64,000 bases of DNA from Bacteroidales bacterium UBA3844 (GTDB lineage Bacteria > Bacteroidota > Bacteroidia > Bacteroidales > Paludibacteraceae), in assembly GCA_002392915.1 (NCBI GenBank), contig DGHQ01000024.1:96471-160470 (forward strand), in the 5' to 3' direction. The notes below the pieces were generated by a model that saw nothing but the letters and a program-made list of their open reading frames with translations, was not told the origin of the DNA and ran no database searches. Position 1 is the stretch's first letter. Each line of letters opens with the position of its first letter. The position numbers and the translations under genes are program-made. Below are positions 37,372 through 46,839 of the stretch, in pieces.

Positions 37372-38514
37372 ATGAATTCAAAAAGAAACATTGTCATTAC
37401 AGGAGGTGCGGGATTTATCGGTTCGCACGTAGTCCGTTTGTTCGTAAACAAATATCCTGAATACAACATTATCAATCTTGATAAGTTGACATACGCCGGA
37501 AACCTTGAAAATCTTAAAGACATCGAAAACAAACCAAACTACAAGTTTGTCAAGATGGACATATGCGACTTCGACGATTTTTACAAACTTATGCAAGATG
37601 AGAAAATCGACGGAATTATCCACTTGGCAGCAGAAAGCCACGTCGACAGATCAATCAAGGATCCTTTCACTTTTGCAAAGACAAACGTGATGGGAACTCT
37701 TTCTTTGCTTCAGGCAGCAAAACTTTATTGGGAGTCGCTTCCTGAAAAATACGAAGGAAAACGTTTCTACCACATCTCTACTGACGAAGTGTATGGTGCC
37801 TTGGAGATGACAAATCCAGAAGGCGTTGAACCTCCTTTCACGACAAAAGCTTCTTCAGGCAAACACCACGAAGCTTACGGCAAGGATTTCTTCTTGGAGA
37901 CTACAAAATACAATCCACATTCTCCATATTCAGCTTCAAAAGCTTCGTCTGACCATTTTGTAAGAGCTTTCCACGACACTTACGGCATGCCAACTATCGT
38001 GACCAACTGCTCCAACAACTATGGTCCATACCAGTTCCCAGAGAAACTGATTCCTCTATTCATCAACAATATCCGCCATCGCAAACCATTGCCTGTATAC
38101 GGCAAGGGAGAGAATGTACGCGACTGGCTTTACGTTGAAGACCACGCACGCGCAATCGATGTGATTTTCCACAACGGCAAAATCGCAGAGACATACAACA
38201 TCGGCGGATTCAACGAGTGGAAGAACATCGACATCATCAAGGTTGTGATCAACACTGTCGACCGTCTTCTTGGAAGAAAAGAGGGCGAGGATATGAATCT
38301 TATCACATACGTCACAGACCGTCCCGGACACGACGCTCGCTATGCCATCGACTCTCGCAAGCTTCAGGCAGAGTTAGGTTGGGAGCCAAGCCTACAATTT
38401 GAGGAAGGTATCGAGAAGACTGTCAAGTGGTATCTTGAGAATCAGGAGTGGATGGACAAGATCACCTCTGGTGAATACGAGAAGTACTACGACAGCATGT
38501 ACTCAGGCAGATAA
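37372..38514 (+). CDS. rfbB: dTDP-glucose 4,6-dehydratase
   Basis: Makes dTDP-4-keto-6-deoxyglucose for rhamnose and other deoxysugars of surface polysaccharides. Start at ATG 37372 (MNSKRNIVITGGAGFIGSH). Extended short-chain dehydrogenase: NAD-binding GGAGFIGS, DKLTYAGNLENL, catalytic STDEVYG and YSASKAS (Tyr-x3-Lys), NNYGPYQFPEKLIP, RPGHDARYAID. About 380 residues, including an insertion (about 140-165, ASSGKHHEAYGKDFF) seen in Bacteroidota versions. No rfbA/C/D genes adjoin, so the pathway is scattered. Confidence 0.93.
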   Translation: MNSKRNIVITGGAGFIGSHVVRLFVNKYPEYNIINLDKLTYAGNLENLKDIENKPNYKFVKMDICDFDDFYKLMQDEKIDGIIHLAAESHVDRSIKDPFTFAKTNVMGTLSLLQAAKLYWESLPEKYEGKRFYHISTDEVYGALEMTNPEGVEPPFTTKASSGKHHEAYGKDFFLETTKYNPHSPYSASKASSDHFVRAFHDTYGMPTIVTNCSNNYGPYQFPEKLIPLFINNIRHRKPLPVYGKGENVRDWLYVEDHARAIDVIFHNGKIAETYNIGGFNEWKNIDIIKVVINTVDRLLGRKEGEDMNLITYVTDRPGHDARYAIDSRKLQAELGWEPSLQFEEGIEKTVKWYLENQEWMDKITSGEYEKYYDSMYSGR

Positions 38515-38539
38515 CAATTTTATTGGCGATAATTTATGT

Positions 38540-38592
38540 AGAGACGCCGCATTGCGACGTCTCTGCTATTATATATACGTCTCTGCTATTAT
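38540..38592 (+). repeat. Hairpin plus 16-bp direct repeat
   Basis: Hairpin AGAGACG (38540-38546) / CGTCTCT (38558-38564) with inner CGC/GCG. Its right arm belongs to a 16-bp word, ACGTCTCTGCTATTAT, repeated at 38557-38572 and 38577-38592. Without a U-run; located between rfbB and the next gene. Confidence 0.6.
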
Positions 38593-38601
38593 TATATTAG
38601 G

Positions 38602-39327
38602 ATGAGCATCCAAAGCCAGATAAATGACATAATTCAAAAATTGACCGCGATATGGGACAGTGTGTTGCTGACTGGCCTTCGTCTGCCATTTGCTGTGGTC
38701 GACAGAGACTCATACCTTAAACGTATATTCAACCGTCCATTCGACAATTGCTCCCCTATCAACGTTCTGCCGAAGAACGACGTGAAAGAAGCATCCAACA
38801 ATGCCATCATATTCCATTGCGTGATCGTCTCCGCAATCTCTTTTCTGCTTGCTATTCCACAGACAGGTTGGCCAATGTACACAGCCTGTGCCATCGACTT
38901 CATTCAATTCCAAATAGTGGTGTTCATCCTGACACAAAAACTGATTTTCATTTATGGCAATCCGAAAAGCGAAACACACGCAGACAAAAAAGTGGATGGA
39001 AATGTCTTGATTTCTCTGGGCAACAAGGTAAAAAACGATAAAATCATATCTCGAACAATGACGTCTCTGCTTGGTATGGCAGTGTCTACATTCATAAAAA
39101 AAATGGCTCAAAAACTTATTGTGAGAGTCTTCCTACTAAACCTGTTCAAGCAAGCGTCGAGAATATTAGGTCTGTCTATTTCCAAAGATGCATTCGACGC
39201 CGGATTAGACATCGCCGTCGCCATCACATGTGCTATCGTTTGCGCTGTGGTGTCATACGTACTGTTTTATCCTATGATGAAAAGATTGCAGCGTGGGCTA
39301 TACCGTGAGGCACTGAGGCATGAATAA
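38602..39327 (+). CDS. Hypothetical membrane protein (241 aa)
   Basis: Family not recognised. Two or three hydrophobic helices near 73-90 and 96-113, an amphipathic middle part (KDKIISRTMTSLLGMAVSTFIKK region) and another strong helix near 203-226, followed by a basic tail. The ATG at 38602 follows a repeat-containing spacer of 87 bases after rfbB, so it may be expressed from the rfbB promoter. No catalytic motif is visible. Confidence 0.6.
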   Translation: MSIQSQINDIIQKLTAIWDSVLLTGLRLPFAVVDRDSYLKRIFNRPFDNCSPINVLPKNDVKEASNNAIIFHCVIVSAISFLLAIPQTGWPMYTACAIDFIQFQIVVFILTQKLIFIYGNPKSETHADKKVDGNVLISLGNKVKNDKIISRTMTSLLGMAVSTFIKKMAQKLIVRVFLLNLFKQASRILGLSISKDAFDAGLDIAVAITCAIVCAVVSYVLFYPMMKRLQRGLYREALRHE

Positions 39328-39430
39328 TTTCTGAGATTACGATACACTATTCACTGGGCATCAATAAAATAAGCCTTTTCAGTCATAATCCTTCATATAG
39401 CATATCCATCAGAAAAAACATAAACAAAAA

Positions 39431-39456
39431 AAGGAAGGCCGAAACCTTCCTTTTCT
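39431..39456. terminator. Bidirectional terminator between convergent genes
   Basis: AAGGAAGG (39431-39438) pairs with CCTTCCTT (39445-39452), A-run before and T-run after. Serves purL on the minus strand and the membrane protein gene on the plus strand. Confidence 0.75.
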
Positions 39457-39481
39457 TATAGCTAAACCACAATGGTTATTC

Positions 39482-42400
39482 TTACTTCTTGTTTTGCTCA
39501 ACCCATTTTCTTGCATTGATGAATGCCTCGATCCAAGGAGTCACCTCATCAGTTGCCTTTCTGTTCAATGGGTAGTATGCCCACTGCCAAGGGAAGATTG
39601 CACGCTCCAAGTGTGGCATCATAGCCAAGTGACGACCGTCTGCCGAGCAGATAGCTGCTGTAGCATACTTAGATCCGTTAGGGTTGGCTGGATAACCATC
39701 GTATACGTACTTACCTACGATCTTGTATTCGCTCTCTGCGTATGGAAGATCGAATTTACCTTCTCCGTGTGCCACCCAGATACCAAGGTTAGAGCCAGAA
39801 AGCGACTTGAACATCACTGAATCATTCTGCGGAATTGTCAACGCCACGAATGATGACTCAAACTTGTGCGAATCGTTGTGAAGCATCCGTGGCTTCTGCT
39901 CGTGGTTTGGATATACAAGTCCAAGCTCAACCATAAGCTGGCATCCGTTGCAGACACCAAGAGAAAGTGTGTCAGGACGAGCGTAGTAGCGGTCGAGAGC
40001 AGCCTTTGCTTTCTCATTGTATAGGAATCCTCCTGCCCAACCCTTAGCTGATCCAAGAACGTCTGAGTTGGAGAATCCACCACAGAAGACAATCAAGTTG
40101 ACATCATCCAACGTCTCTCTGCCAGATGCCAAATCAGTCATGTGGACATCCTTCACGTCGAAGCCAGCCAAATACATTGAGTATGCCATCTCACGGTCTC
40201 CATTTGTACCCTTCTCACGGATGATGGCAGCCTTGATTCCTGACGGAGCTGTGCGGTCGGCTGTGATGCCAAGTTTAGAAAGTTTACCTGAGAAATCAGC
40301 GTTGAACTTGAATCTCAACGGCTGGTTCTTATAATTCTCATAACGCTTCTTAGCGCAAACCTCTCCACTCTGCTTTCTATCAAGCAAGTAAGACGACTTA
40401 TACCAAACGTCGCGAAGCTGATCGATCTGGAAGTCGTGCTTAAACTTATCTTTGGCTACTCTTACAACTCTATCCTCAATTGGTGTCGCGATCTTAGCGA
40501 ATCCGACACCTGCCTCCTTCATCATCTTCTCTGCCAATGCACAGTCTGAAACCTGTACCAAGACTCCTGGATTCTCTGCGAACAACACCTTCAATACATC
40601 GTCGCCTACACCATTCAAATCCACATTCAAACCACCCTCTGAATTAGCGAAACACATTTCAAGAAGAGCTGTCAGCATACCACCGTCTGAAATATCGTGT
40701 CCGGCAAGTACGATGCCTGCCTTTAGCATCTCCTGAACAGTATTGAATGCATCCATGAAGTATTCTGTGTCTGTGACGCAAGGCACCTCGCTTCCTACCT
40801 TGTTCAATGATGCGAACAATGCAGATCCTCCAAGTTTCAAACTGTCGAATGAGAAATCAATATAGTAGACTGCCGATCCTGGCACGTTAGCAATAACAGG
40901 AGTGACGATGCCTCTTACGTCTGAAACCTCCGCTCCGGCAGAAATAATAACTGTTCCTGGAGAATATACTTTCTCATTGCCATACTTTTGAGTCATCGAC
41001 AATGAGTCTTTTCCTGTTGGGATATTTATGCCTAGTGAACATGCGAAATCACTTGCAGCGTTGACTGCCTTATACAATCTTGCATCCTCACCTGGATTCT
41101 TACATGGCCACATCCAGTTTGCACTCAACGAAACGCAGTCCAATCCCTCTGCAAGAGGAGCGAACACGATGTTTGTCAATGCCTCTGCGATTGCAAGTAC
41201 AGATCCTGCTTCTGGATCAGCAAGAGCTGCGATAGGAGCATGTCCGATAGACGTTGCGATACCTGCCTTTCCACGGTAGTCCAAAGCTACAGCTCCAAGG
41301 TCTGCCAATGGCAACTGAATCTCTCCACATGTCTGCTGACGTGCAACCTTACCAGTCACAGAACGGTCAACCTTGTTAGTCAACCAATCCTTACATGCCA
41401 CACTCTCAAGCTGCAGTACATTATTGATATACTCGTCTACCTTGCTTACATTGACAACTGCGTCTGTATAGTGTTCCTCTACTGAGTTGTCTGTAATGAC
41501 TGTGCGAGGAGGGTTACCGATCATATCCTTCATCTCCAAGTCGATTGGCTTCTCACCATTCCTCTTTTCGAATACGAATTTGTTGTCTCCTGTTGTCTCT
41601 CCTACCACATACATTGGTGCACGCTCACGATCAGCGATCTTCTTGATTAGAGCGATATCCTTCTCATGAACCAAAAGACCCATACGCTCCTGACTCTCAT
41701 TACCAATAATCTCTTTTGCAGAAAGAGTGACGTCGCCAATCGGAAGAGCATCCATATCTATCTTTCCTCCCGTCTCCTCGACAAGCTCCGACAAACAGTT
41801 CAAGTGTCCACCAGCACCGTGGTCGTGGATAGACACGATAGGATTTGAATCGCTTTCAGCAAGTGTTCTGATCACATTAGAAACACGCTTCTGCATCTCT
41901 GCGTTTGCACGCTGCACTGCATTAAGCTCGATTGCATTTGAGTACTGGCCTGTCTCAACCGAAGAAACGGCACCACCACCCATACCGATGCGGTAGTTGT
42001 CTCCACCCATCACTACAACCTTCTCACCTGGCTCTGCATGACCCTTCTGAGCATCCTTCATCTTAGCGAAACCTACACCTCCGGCAAGCATGATCACTTT
42101 GTCAAAAGCAAACTTCTTGTCGTTCTCCTCATGCTCGAATGTCATAAGTGAACCACAGATTAGAGGCTGACCGAACTTGTTTCCGAAATCACTCGCACCA
42201 TTAGATGCCTTGATCAAAATCTGCTCTGGAGTCTGGTAAAGCCAATTTCTCTCTTTCATAGCCTGCTCCCATGATCTTCCACTCTCTGTACGTGGGTAAG
42301 AAGTCATGTAGACGGCAGTACCGGCGATTGGCAAACTTGCCTTTCCACCGCCGAGACGGTCACGGATTTCTCCACCTGAACCTGTCGCAGCACCGTTGAA

Positions 42401-43171
42401 TGGCTCTACTGTTGTAGGGAAGTTGTGTGTCTCTGCCTTCAACGAGATGACAGACTGAATCTTCTTCACCTCAAAATAGTCTGGCTTGTCACCCGACTTT
42501 GGTGCGAACTGCTCGATTTCAGGTCCGGCGTTGAACGCAACGTTATCCTTATATGCTGAAACCAACTTGTTAGGGTTAGTCTCTGATGTCTTCTTGATCA
42601 TGGCGAAAAGTGAGCTCTCCATCTCTTTGCCATCGATGATGAACTTTCCGCCGAATATCTTATGACGGCAGTGCTCTGAATTCACCTGTGAGAATCCGAA
42701 CACCTCGCTATCTGTAAGTTTTCTTCCGATTTTTGCACTTACGCTCTTCAAATACTCGATTTCCTGTGGGTTAAGAGCAAGACCCTCCTGTTTGTTGTAT
42801 TCTTCAATATCGTCGATATAGACAATTGGATCTGGAGTCTTTGAGATAGTGAAGATATCCTGGTTCAAGCCGTTGTAGATACGCTGCAGCATTGGGTCAT
42901 GCTCTGCGTTCTCTCCTGAAGCCACAAAATACTCCTCAATTCTCTCAATGCCTGAAATTCCCATGTTCTGAGTGATTTCCACCGCATTCGTACTCCAAGG
43001 AGTGATCATCTCACGACGTGGACCAACGAACCATCCGTTGATGCTCTCACACTCCATGTATTTGGCACCGCTAAATGCCCAAGTGAGTTTCTTAATATCT
43101 TCCTCACTCAATTTCGACGAAACACCGACTGCTATCAAGCCGGCATCCTCTTTTTTGAAAAATAATATCAT
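39482..43171 (-). CDS. purL: Phosphoribosylformylglycinamidine synthase, large single-chain type
   Basis: Fourth purine step: FGAR + glutamine + ATP to FGAM. The 1229-residue protein has the N-terminal PurS-like domain, the linker with VNSEHCRHKIF, two AIRS-like synthase halves (KAETHNFPTTVEPFNGAATGSGGEIRD; later GKDSLSM, GHDISDGG) and a C-terminal glutamine amidotransferase domain with the nucleophile Cys in GVCNGCQLM and the His/Glu pair near WVAHGEGKF and PHLER. It is the single-polypeptide form known from enterobacteria and Bacteroidota. Last gene of a minus-strand series with a deaminase, cvfB and a hydrolase; its start is 22 bases after the deaminase stop. Confidence 0.96.
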   Translation of the reverse strand: MILFFKKEDAGLIAVGVSSKLSEEDIKKLTWAFSGAKYMECESINGWFVGPRREMITPWSTNAVEITQNMGISGIERIEEYFVASGENAEHDPMLQRIYNGLNQDIFTISKTPDPIVYIDDIEEYNKQEGLALNPQEIEYLKSVSAKIGRKLTDSEVFGFSQVNSEHCRHKIFGGKFIIDGKEMESSLFAMIKKTSETNPNKLVSAYKDNVAFNAGPEIEQFAPKSGDKPDYFEVKKIQSVISLKAETHNFPTTVEPFNGAATGSGGEIRDRLGGGKASLPIAGTAVYMTSYPRTESGRSWEQAMKERNWLYQTPEQILIKASNGASDFGNKFGQPLICGSLMTFEHEENDKKFAFDKVIMLAGGVGFAKMKDAQKGHAEPGEKVVVMGGDNYRIGMGGGAVSSVETGQYSNAIELNAVQRANAEMQKRVSNVIRTLAESDSNPIVSIHDHGAGGHLNCLSELVEETGGKIDMDALPIGDVTLSAKEIIGNESQERMGLLVHEKDIALIKKIADRERAPMYVVGETTGDNKFVFEKRNGEKPIDLEMKDMIGNPPRTVITDNSVEEHYTDAVVNVSKVDEYINNVLQLESVACKDWLTNKVDRSVTGKVARQQTCGEIQLPLADLGAVALDYRGKAGIATSIGHAPIAALADPEAGSVLAIAEALTNIVFAPLAEGLDCVSLSANWMWPCKNPGEDARLYKAVNAASDFACSLGINIPTGKDSLSMTQKYGNEKVYSPGTVIISAGAEVSDVRGIVTPVIANVPGSAVYYIDFSFDSLKLGGSALFASLNKVGSEVPCVTDTEYFMDAFNTVQEMLKAGIVLAGHDISDGGMLTALLEMCFANSEGGLNVDLNGVGDDVLKVLFAENPGVLVQVSDCALAEKMMKEAGVGFAKIATPIEDRVVRVAKDKFKHDFQIDQLRDVWYKSSYLLDRKQSGEVCAKKRYENYKNQPLRFKFNADFSGKLSKLGITADRTAPSGIKAAIIREKGTNGDREMAYSMYLAGFDVKDVHMTDLASGRETLDDVNLIVFCGGFSNSDVLGSAKGWAGGFLYNEKAKAALDRYYARPDTLSLGVCNGCQLMVELGLVYPNHEQKPRMLHNDSHKFESSFVALTIPQNDSVMFKSLSGSNLGIWVAHGEGKFDLPYAESEYKIVGKYVYDGYPANPNGSKYATAAICSADGRHLAMMPHLERAIFPWQWAYYPLNRKATDEVTPWIEAFINARKWVEQNKK

Positions 43172-43193
43172 ATTGTGTTGAAATATTTTTGTC

Positions 43194-44438
43194 TTATTTC
43201 TTCATTGCCTTGAATCTTGCGCAAACTCTGTGTGCATCCTCAATAATCTTGTCTTCTCCTGGCACGGAGCCTGAACGCATCACCACACGTCCATTACAGA
43301 TCACAGTGTCGATACATCTGCTGTCTGCCGAATAGACAAGGTTGGAAATCAAATTGTAGTCTGGGACAAGTCTCTCGTTGCTCATGTCGACAAGCACAGC
43401 GTCTGCCAACTTGCCTTCTGCGATAACTCCGGCGTCGATGCCGAATGCTTCTGCTCCTGCTCTTGTAGCCATGTCGAAAACATAGTCTGCTGGAGCCGAC
43501 TCCGCATCTTCTGTAAGTTTTGCGAGCAATGCGAAGAATTTCATCTCCTGCATCATGTCAAGATTATTGTTCGACGACACTCCGTCCGTACCAAGCACCA
43601 CTCTTGAACCGCGTGAACGGTGTTGTGTAGTGTGGAACGCACCACTTGCAAGTTTCATATTTGACGTAGGGTTCGATACAATCACACATTGACGTTTGGC
43701 AAGTATATCAGCATCACTGTCTGATGTGTGGACCACATGAGCCAAGGCTGTCTTGTCGGTCAGCACACCAAGACTGTCGAGCCACTCCACTGGCGACATT
43801 CCATGCTCCGCCTTGCAGTCGGACACCTCTTTCGCAGTCTCCGACAAATGTGTGTGAATCATCACACCTGCTTTGTCTGCCTCCTTCACGCATCTCTCAA
43901 ACAACTCTTTCGACACTGTATAAGGAGCATGTGGAGCGACAGCAAGTTTCACCAATTCTGTACTTTTATATGAATGCAGGAATGCGAATCGTCCGTTTAA
44001 AGATTCCTCTCCCATTCTGTCCATCAACGAAATTCCTATCTGGGCACGCACTCCCATCTCCTCACACGCCTTGATGCTCTCTTCCACCATGCCGTACATG
44101 TCGTTGAAGAAGACGGTGCCGGATTTGATCATCTCCAATAGGGCAAGCTTAGTGCCGACGTAGATGTCTTCCTCCACCATCTGGTCTTCCACTGGCCATA
44201 TATGGTCGTTAAGCCATGTGAAAAGTGGCAGATCGTCTGCGTAACTGCGCAACAATGTCATTGCCGCATGGCAGTGTCCATTGTAGAACGGAGGAATTAT
44301 CGCAAAACCTTTGCCGTCTATCTCCTGGTCCGCGTTTTCAGTGATGCTTGGAGCAATTCTGCTGAAACGGTTGCCTTTTATCAAAATATCGGTGGCTTTG
44401 CCATTAAGCGACACACCTTTTATCAAGATACTACTCAT
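43194..44438 (-). CDS. Amidohydrolase of the MtaD/TrzA type (SAH/5'-methylthioadenosine deaminase-like)
   Basis: Start fixed at 44438 (MSSILIKGV): AGGAGG lies seven bases upstream on the minus strand, and a longer reading frame to 44546 would run into cvfB. The 414-residue metal-dependent hydrolase has the HxH motif in YNGHCHAAMTLLR, LLEMIKSGTVFFNDMY, HTHLSETAKEV, ALAHVVH and the metal Asp in LGTDGVSSNNNLDMMQEM. This set is typical of adenosine-derivative deaminases of the MtaD/SAH deaminase branch, though other aminohydrolases share it. It lies next to purL, so purine salvage is plausible. Confidence 0.85.
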   Translation of the reverse strand: MSSILIKGVSLNGKATDILIKGNRFSRIAPSITENADQEIDGKGFAIIPPFYNGHCHAAMTLLRSYADDLPLFTWLNDHIWPVEDQMVEEDIYVGTKLALLEMIKSGTVFFNDMYGMVEESIKACEEMGVRAQIGISLMDRMGEESLNGRFAFLHSYKSTELVKLAVAPHAPYTVSKELFERCVKEADKAGVMIHTHLSETAKEVSDCKAEHGMSPVEWLDSLGVLTDKTALAHVVHTSDSDADILAKRQCVIVSNPTSNMKLASGAFHTTQHRSRGSRVVLGTDGVSSNNNLDMMQEMKFFALLAKLTEDAESAPADYVFDMATRAGAEAFGIDAGVIAEGKLADAVLVDMSNERLVPDYNLISNLVYSADSRCIDTVICNGRVVMRSGSVPGEDKIIEDAHRVCARFKAMKK

Positions 44439-44455
44439 ATTCTTCCTCCTATTTT

Positions 44456-45289
44456 TTACACAAGACAGATGTAATCTTCGTGTATTTCGATCAGACGTTG
44501 CTTGAACAACACTCCGATGGATTTTTTGAAGCTCTTCTTGCTGCATCCAAACATTTCGGCAATCAATCCTGCGTCTGATCTGTCGGACACTCTCAATATA
44601 CCGTTGTTCTTATGCAATTCATCCATAATTATCTCCGACAAATCATCAGTCACCTTGAAACCGAGTGGCTGCAAAGAGATGTCTATCTTTCCGTCTTCAC
44701 GGACATTCTTCACATATCCTGTATATAATGCTCCAATCTCAATTTCCTGGAATATTTCGCTCTGGTATATCATTCCCCAGTGAGCGTTGTTGACAATCAC
44801 TTTATAGCCACGCTCATGACGGGACGCTATCAGTATATCAACCTCGTCGTTAAACTCATATTTTGCTGGAGAGACGTTGAGATACTGATCTATTCTGCTT
44901 GTTGCGATAATCTGGCGTGTCACCAAATCATAATAGACATACACCAAATAGCTTCTGTCAACACGCATACGCATTGTCATCTCTCGTGACGGCAGGAACA
45001 ATGGGCGAGACAATCCCCAATCCAGCAATGCTCCTGCTTTTGAGACCTCGTCAACAAAAAGATAACCGAATTCACCTGGCATTATATACGGCATCATTGT
45101 GGTCGGCACCATCTCACGCTTTGCATTCATAAAAATGAACACCTCCACCTGCTGTCCGACTTCCGCACCATCTGGTAATTCCAGCCTGCGCATAAAAAGA
45201 GTGTCACCGTCGACTGTATCCTTAAGGATATAGCCGTCGGCTCTGACCTCTGATATTTCTAATATGTTTTTTTTACCTACTTCTAACAT
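44456..45289 (-). CDS. cvfB: S1-like RNA-binding protein CvfB/YitL
   Basis: RNA-binding protein of 277 residues. It has repeated S1/OB-like barrels: about 5-60 (LEISEVRADGYIL), 65-130 (GEFGYLFVDEVSKAGALLDWGL, TMRMRVDRSYLVYV), 150-205 (GALYTGYVKNVREDGKIDISL), and a C-terminal winged-helix region (SDAGLIAEMFGCSKKSFKKSIG). CvfB in Firmicutes influences virulence gene expression; in Bacteroidota its role is not established. It precedes the deaminase by 17 bases and follows the hydrolase by eight bases, so it is probably cotranscribed. Confidence 0.88.
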   Translation of the reverse strand: MLEVGKKNILEISEVRADGYILKDTVDGDTLFMRRLELPDGAEVGQQVEVFIFMNAKREMVPTTMMPYIMPGEFGYLFVDEVSKAGALLDWGLSRPLFLPSREMTMRMRVDRSYLVYVYYDLVTRQIIATSRIDQYLNVSPAKYEFNDEVDILIASRHERGYKVIVNNAHWGMIYQSEIFQEIEIGALYTGYVKNVREDGKIDISLQPLGFKVTDDLSEIIMDELHKNNGILRVSDRSDAGLIAEMFGCSKKSFKKSIGVLFKQRLIEIHEDYICLV

Positions 45290-45297
45290 ATTTGCGA

Positions 45298-46167
45298 TTA
45301 GTTCGCTGTGTGCTCTTTCAAGAATTCTCTACACTTGTCTTTTACAGCTTTTGTGTACTCTGGAGTCGGAAACTCGTTTGCTCCCTCCACCTCAACAAAT
45401 TCAGCCAATTCTCCAAGCTGTGATGCCAACTGCTTCGAATTCAAAGGTTCTGCATTCTGTCCAGCAGCAGTGCCATGGAAAATCAGGCTCTTAATGCTAC
45501 TGTCAAAATTCTTCTCAAACTCATTAAAATTCAGTGCATTCGAGGTAGAGATGGAAATCACACCTCTGATTCCTTCTTTTGAAAGGGGTTCTGTTCCCGA
45601 CACATAAGTATAGATATAAGACGATGCCAAATAAGCACCTGAAGCATTGCCTGCCAAGAATATTTTTGTTGTGTCTATTCCATATTTGTCGGCCTTTGTT
45701 TTCAGTGTAGTAAGGGCATCATTCACGTCATTCAACGCTGTACGGAATGTTTTGATGGTCTTGTCGTTGTTGCGGTCTGCTTTGATGTTTGAGCATTTTG
45801 GAATACAAACCTTGTATCCCAAGTCTATAAACACACGAGGCCATTCGAATGAAGGCATATCTTTTACATCTCCTTCAATGAACAACACAACGGGCATTTT
45901 TTCATTTACTTTCTTCTCTGGACCATAAATAGACATCGTACGGAACTGGTCGAGTACGTCGCAATCTATACAGACTGCATACGACAATTTGTCTACGTAG
46001 CACTCTGCATTAAGGTTTTCCACTGGCACAAACTCAGCGGCAGGAGCTGAACTTTCTGTCGAATCTACAGATTCCTCTACTGGAGTGGCAACCTCTTTAT
46101 TTGAACCAGTGCAACAGCACATCAATGTTGAAAGTGCGAAAGCCGAAATATATGTACAGATTTTCAT
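45298..46167 (-). CDS. Alpha/beta-hydrolase fold lipoprotein
   Basis: The signal sequence ends LMCCC with a lipobox; a Ser/Thr/Glu-rich linker (about 25-50) follows. The body (about 60-280) has the esterase-like pattern MPVVLFIEG, the strand VCIPKCSN, nucleophile elbow LAGNASGAYLAS with Ser after GNA, and SLIFHGTAAG. The oxyanion HGGG motif of carboxylesterases is changed (IEGDV), and the final His is uncertain (no clear residue after EFVEVEGANEF), so activity is not assured. First gene of the series hydrolase - cvfB - deaminase - purL. Confidence 0.7.
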   Translation of the reverse strand: MKICTYISAFALSTLMCCCTGSNKEVATPVEESVDSTESSAPAAEFVPVENLNAECYVDKLSYAVCIDCDVLDQFRTMSIYGPEKKVNEKMPVVLFIEGDVKDMPSFEWPRVFIDLGYKVCIPKCSNIKADRNNDKTIKTFRTALNDVNDALTTLKTKADKYGIDTTKIFLAGNASGAYLASSYIYTYVSGTEPLSKEGIRGVISISTSNALNFNEFEKNFDSSIKSLIFHGTAAGQNAEPLNSKQLASQLGELAEFVEVEGANEFPTPEYTKAVKDKCREFLKEHTAN

Positions 46168-46295
46168 GATTAATGTTTTTTTTATATTTTGCAGCTAAAT
46201 ATATGAATATTTTAAGACTAACCTCTCTTATTAGGGGAAAAACTTCAGAAAAGTTGATATTTCTTAAATATTCAGTCTTAGTTTGCACGTGATTT

Positions 46296-46838
46296 TTACG
46301 ACACAACTGCCTTTGAAACCTCTTTCGATGCGTCTTTTCCAAACAATGCCTCTACCATTGCCAATGCAAATTCTCTCGCTGTCCCTGCACTTCTTCCTGT
46401 GACAAAATTGCCTGAGATTTCATATGGTGCACCGGTCGTCACTGCTCCCTTCAAATACTGCTCATAGCCCGGGAAACAAGTTGCAGCCTTGCCGTCAAGC
46501 AGACCAAGGGAACCATAGATCATAGGTGCCGCACAGATTGCCGCCAACCATTTTTTCTCTTCGTTGGCTTTTTTCACCAACTCTATCAAATCTGCATGCT
46601 CTAATAATGTCTTATGACCTGGACCTCCTGGCAAGAACAACATGTCAGCATCGTCGTAGCTGTTGTCGGCGAACACACTGTCTGCAATCACAGTTATGTT
46701 GTGTGAACCTGTGACCTCTTTCTTTCCTGTCACACTGACTTTCTCCACTGTTGCTCCCGCTCTGATAAGCAAATCAATCGGAAATATGGCTTCAGTCTCT
46801 TCGAAACCGTCTGCCAAAAAAACATATACTTTCTTCAT
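46296..46838 (-). CDS. DJ-1/PfpI family protein
   Basis: Cytoplasmic protein of 180 residues: MKKVYVFLADGFEETEAIFPIDLLIRAG, LPGGPGHKTL and the reactive Cys in AAICAAPMIYG with the preceding strand; Glu in DGFEETE completes the conserved acid that tunes the Cys. Closest in layout to YajL/ThiJ members, which protect against oxidation or act on glyoxal-derived damage. The ATG lies just after the tonB stop (1-base gap), so it is translated from the same transcript. Confidence 0.88.
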   Translation of the reverse strand: MKKVYVFLADGFEETEAIFPIDLLIRAGATVEKVSVTGKKEVTGSHNITVIADSVFADNSYDDADMLFLPGGPGHKTLLEHADLIELVKKANEEKKWLAAICAAPMIYGSLGLLDGKAATCFPGYEQYLKGAVTTGAPYEISGNFVTGRSAGTAREFALAMVEALFGKDASKEVSKAVVS

Positions 46839-46839
46839 T

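Noticed and set aside
44439..44546. 36-residue N-terminal extension of the MtaD-like deaminase
   Set aside because: It lies inside cvfB, and AGGAGG marks the downstream ATG at 44438.
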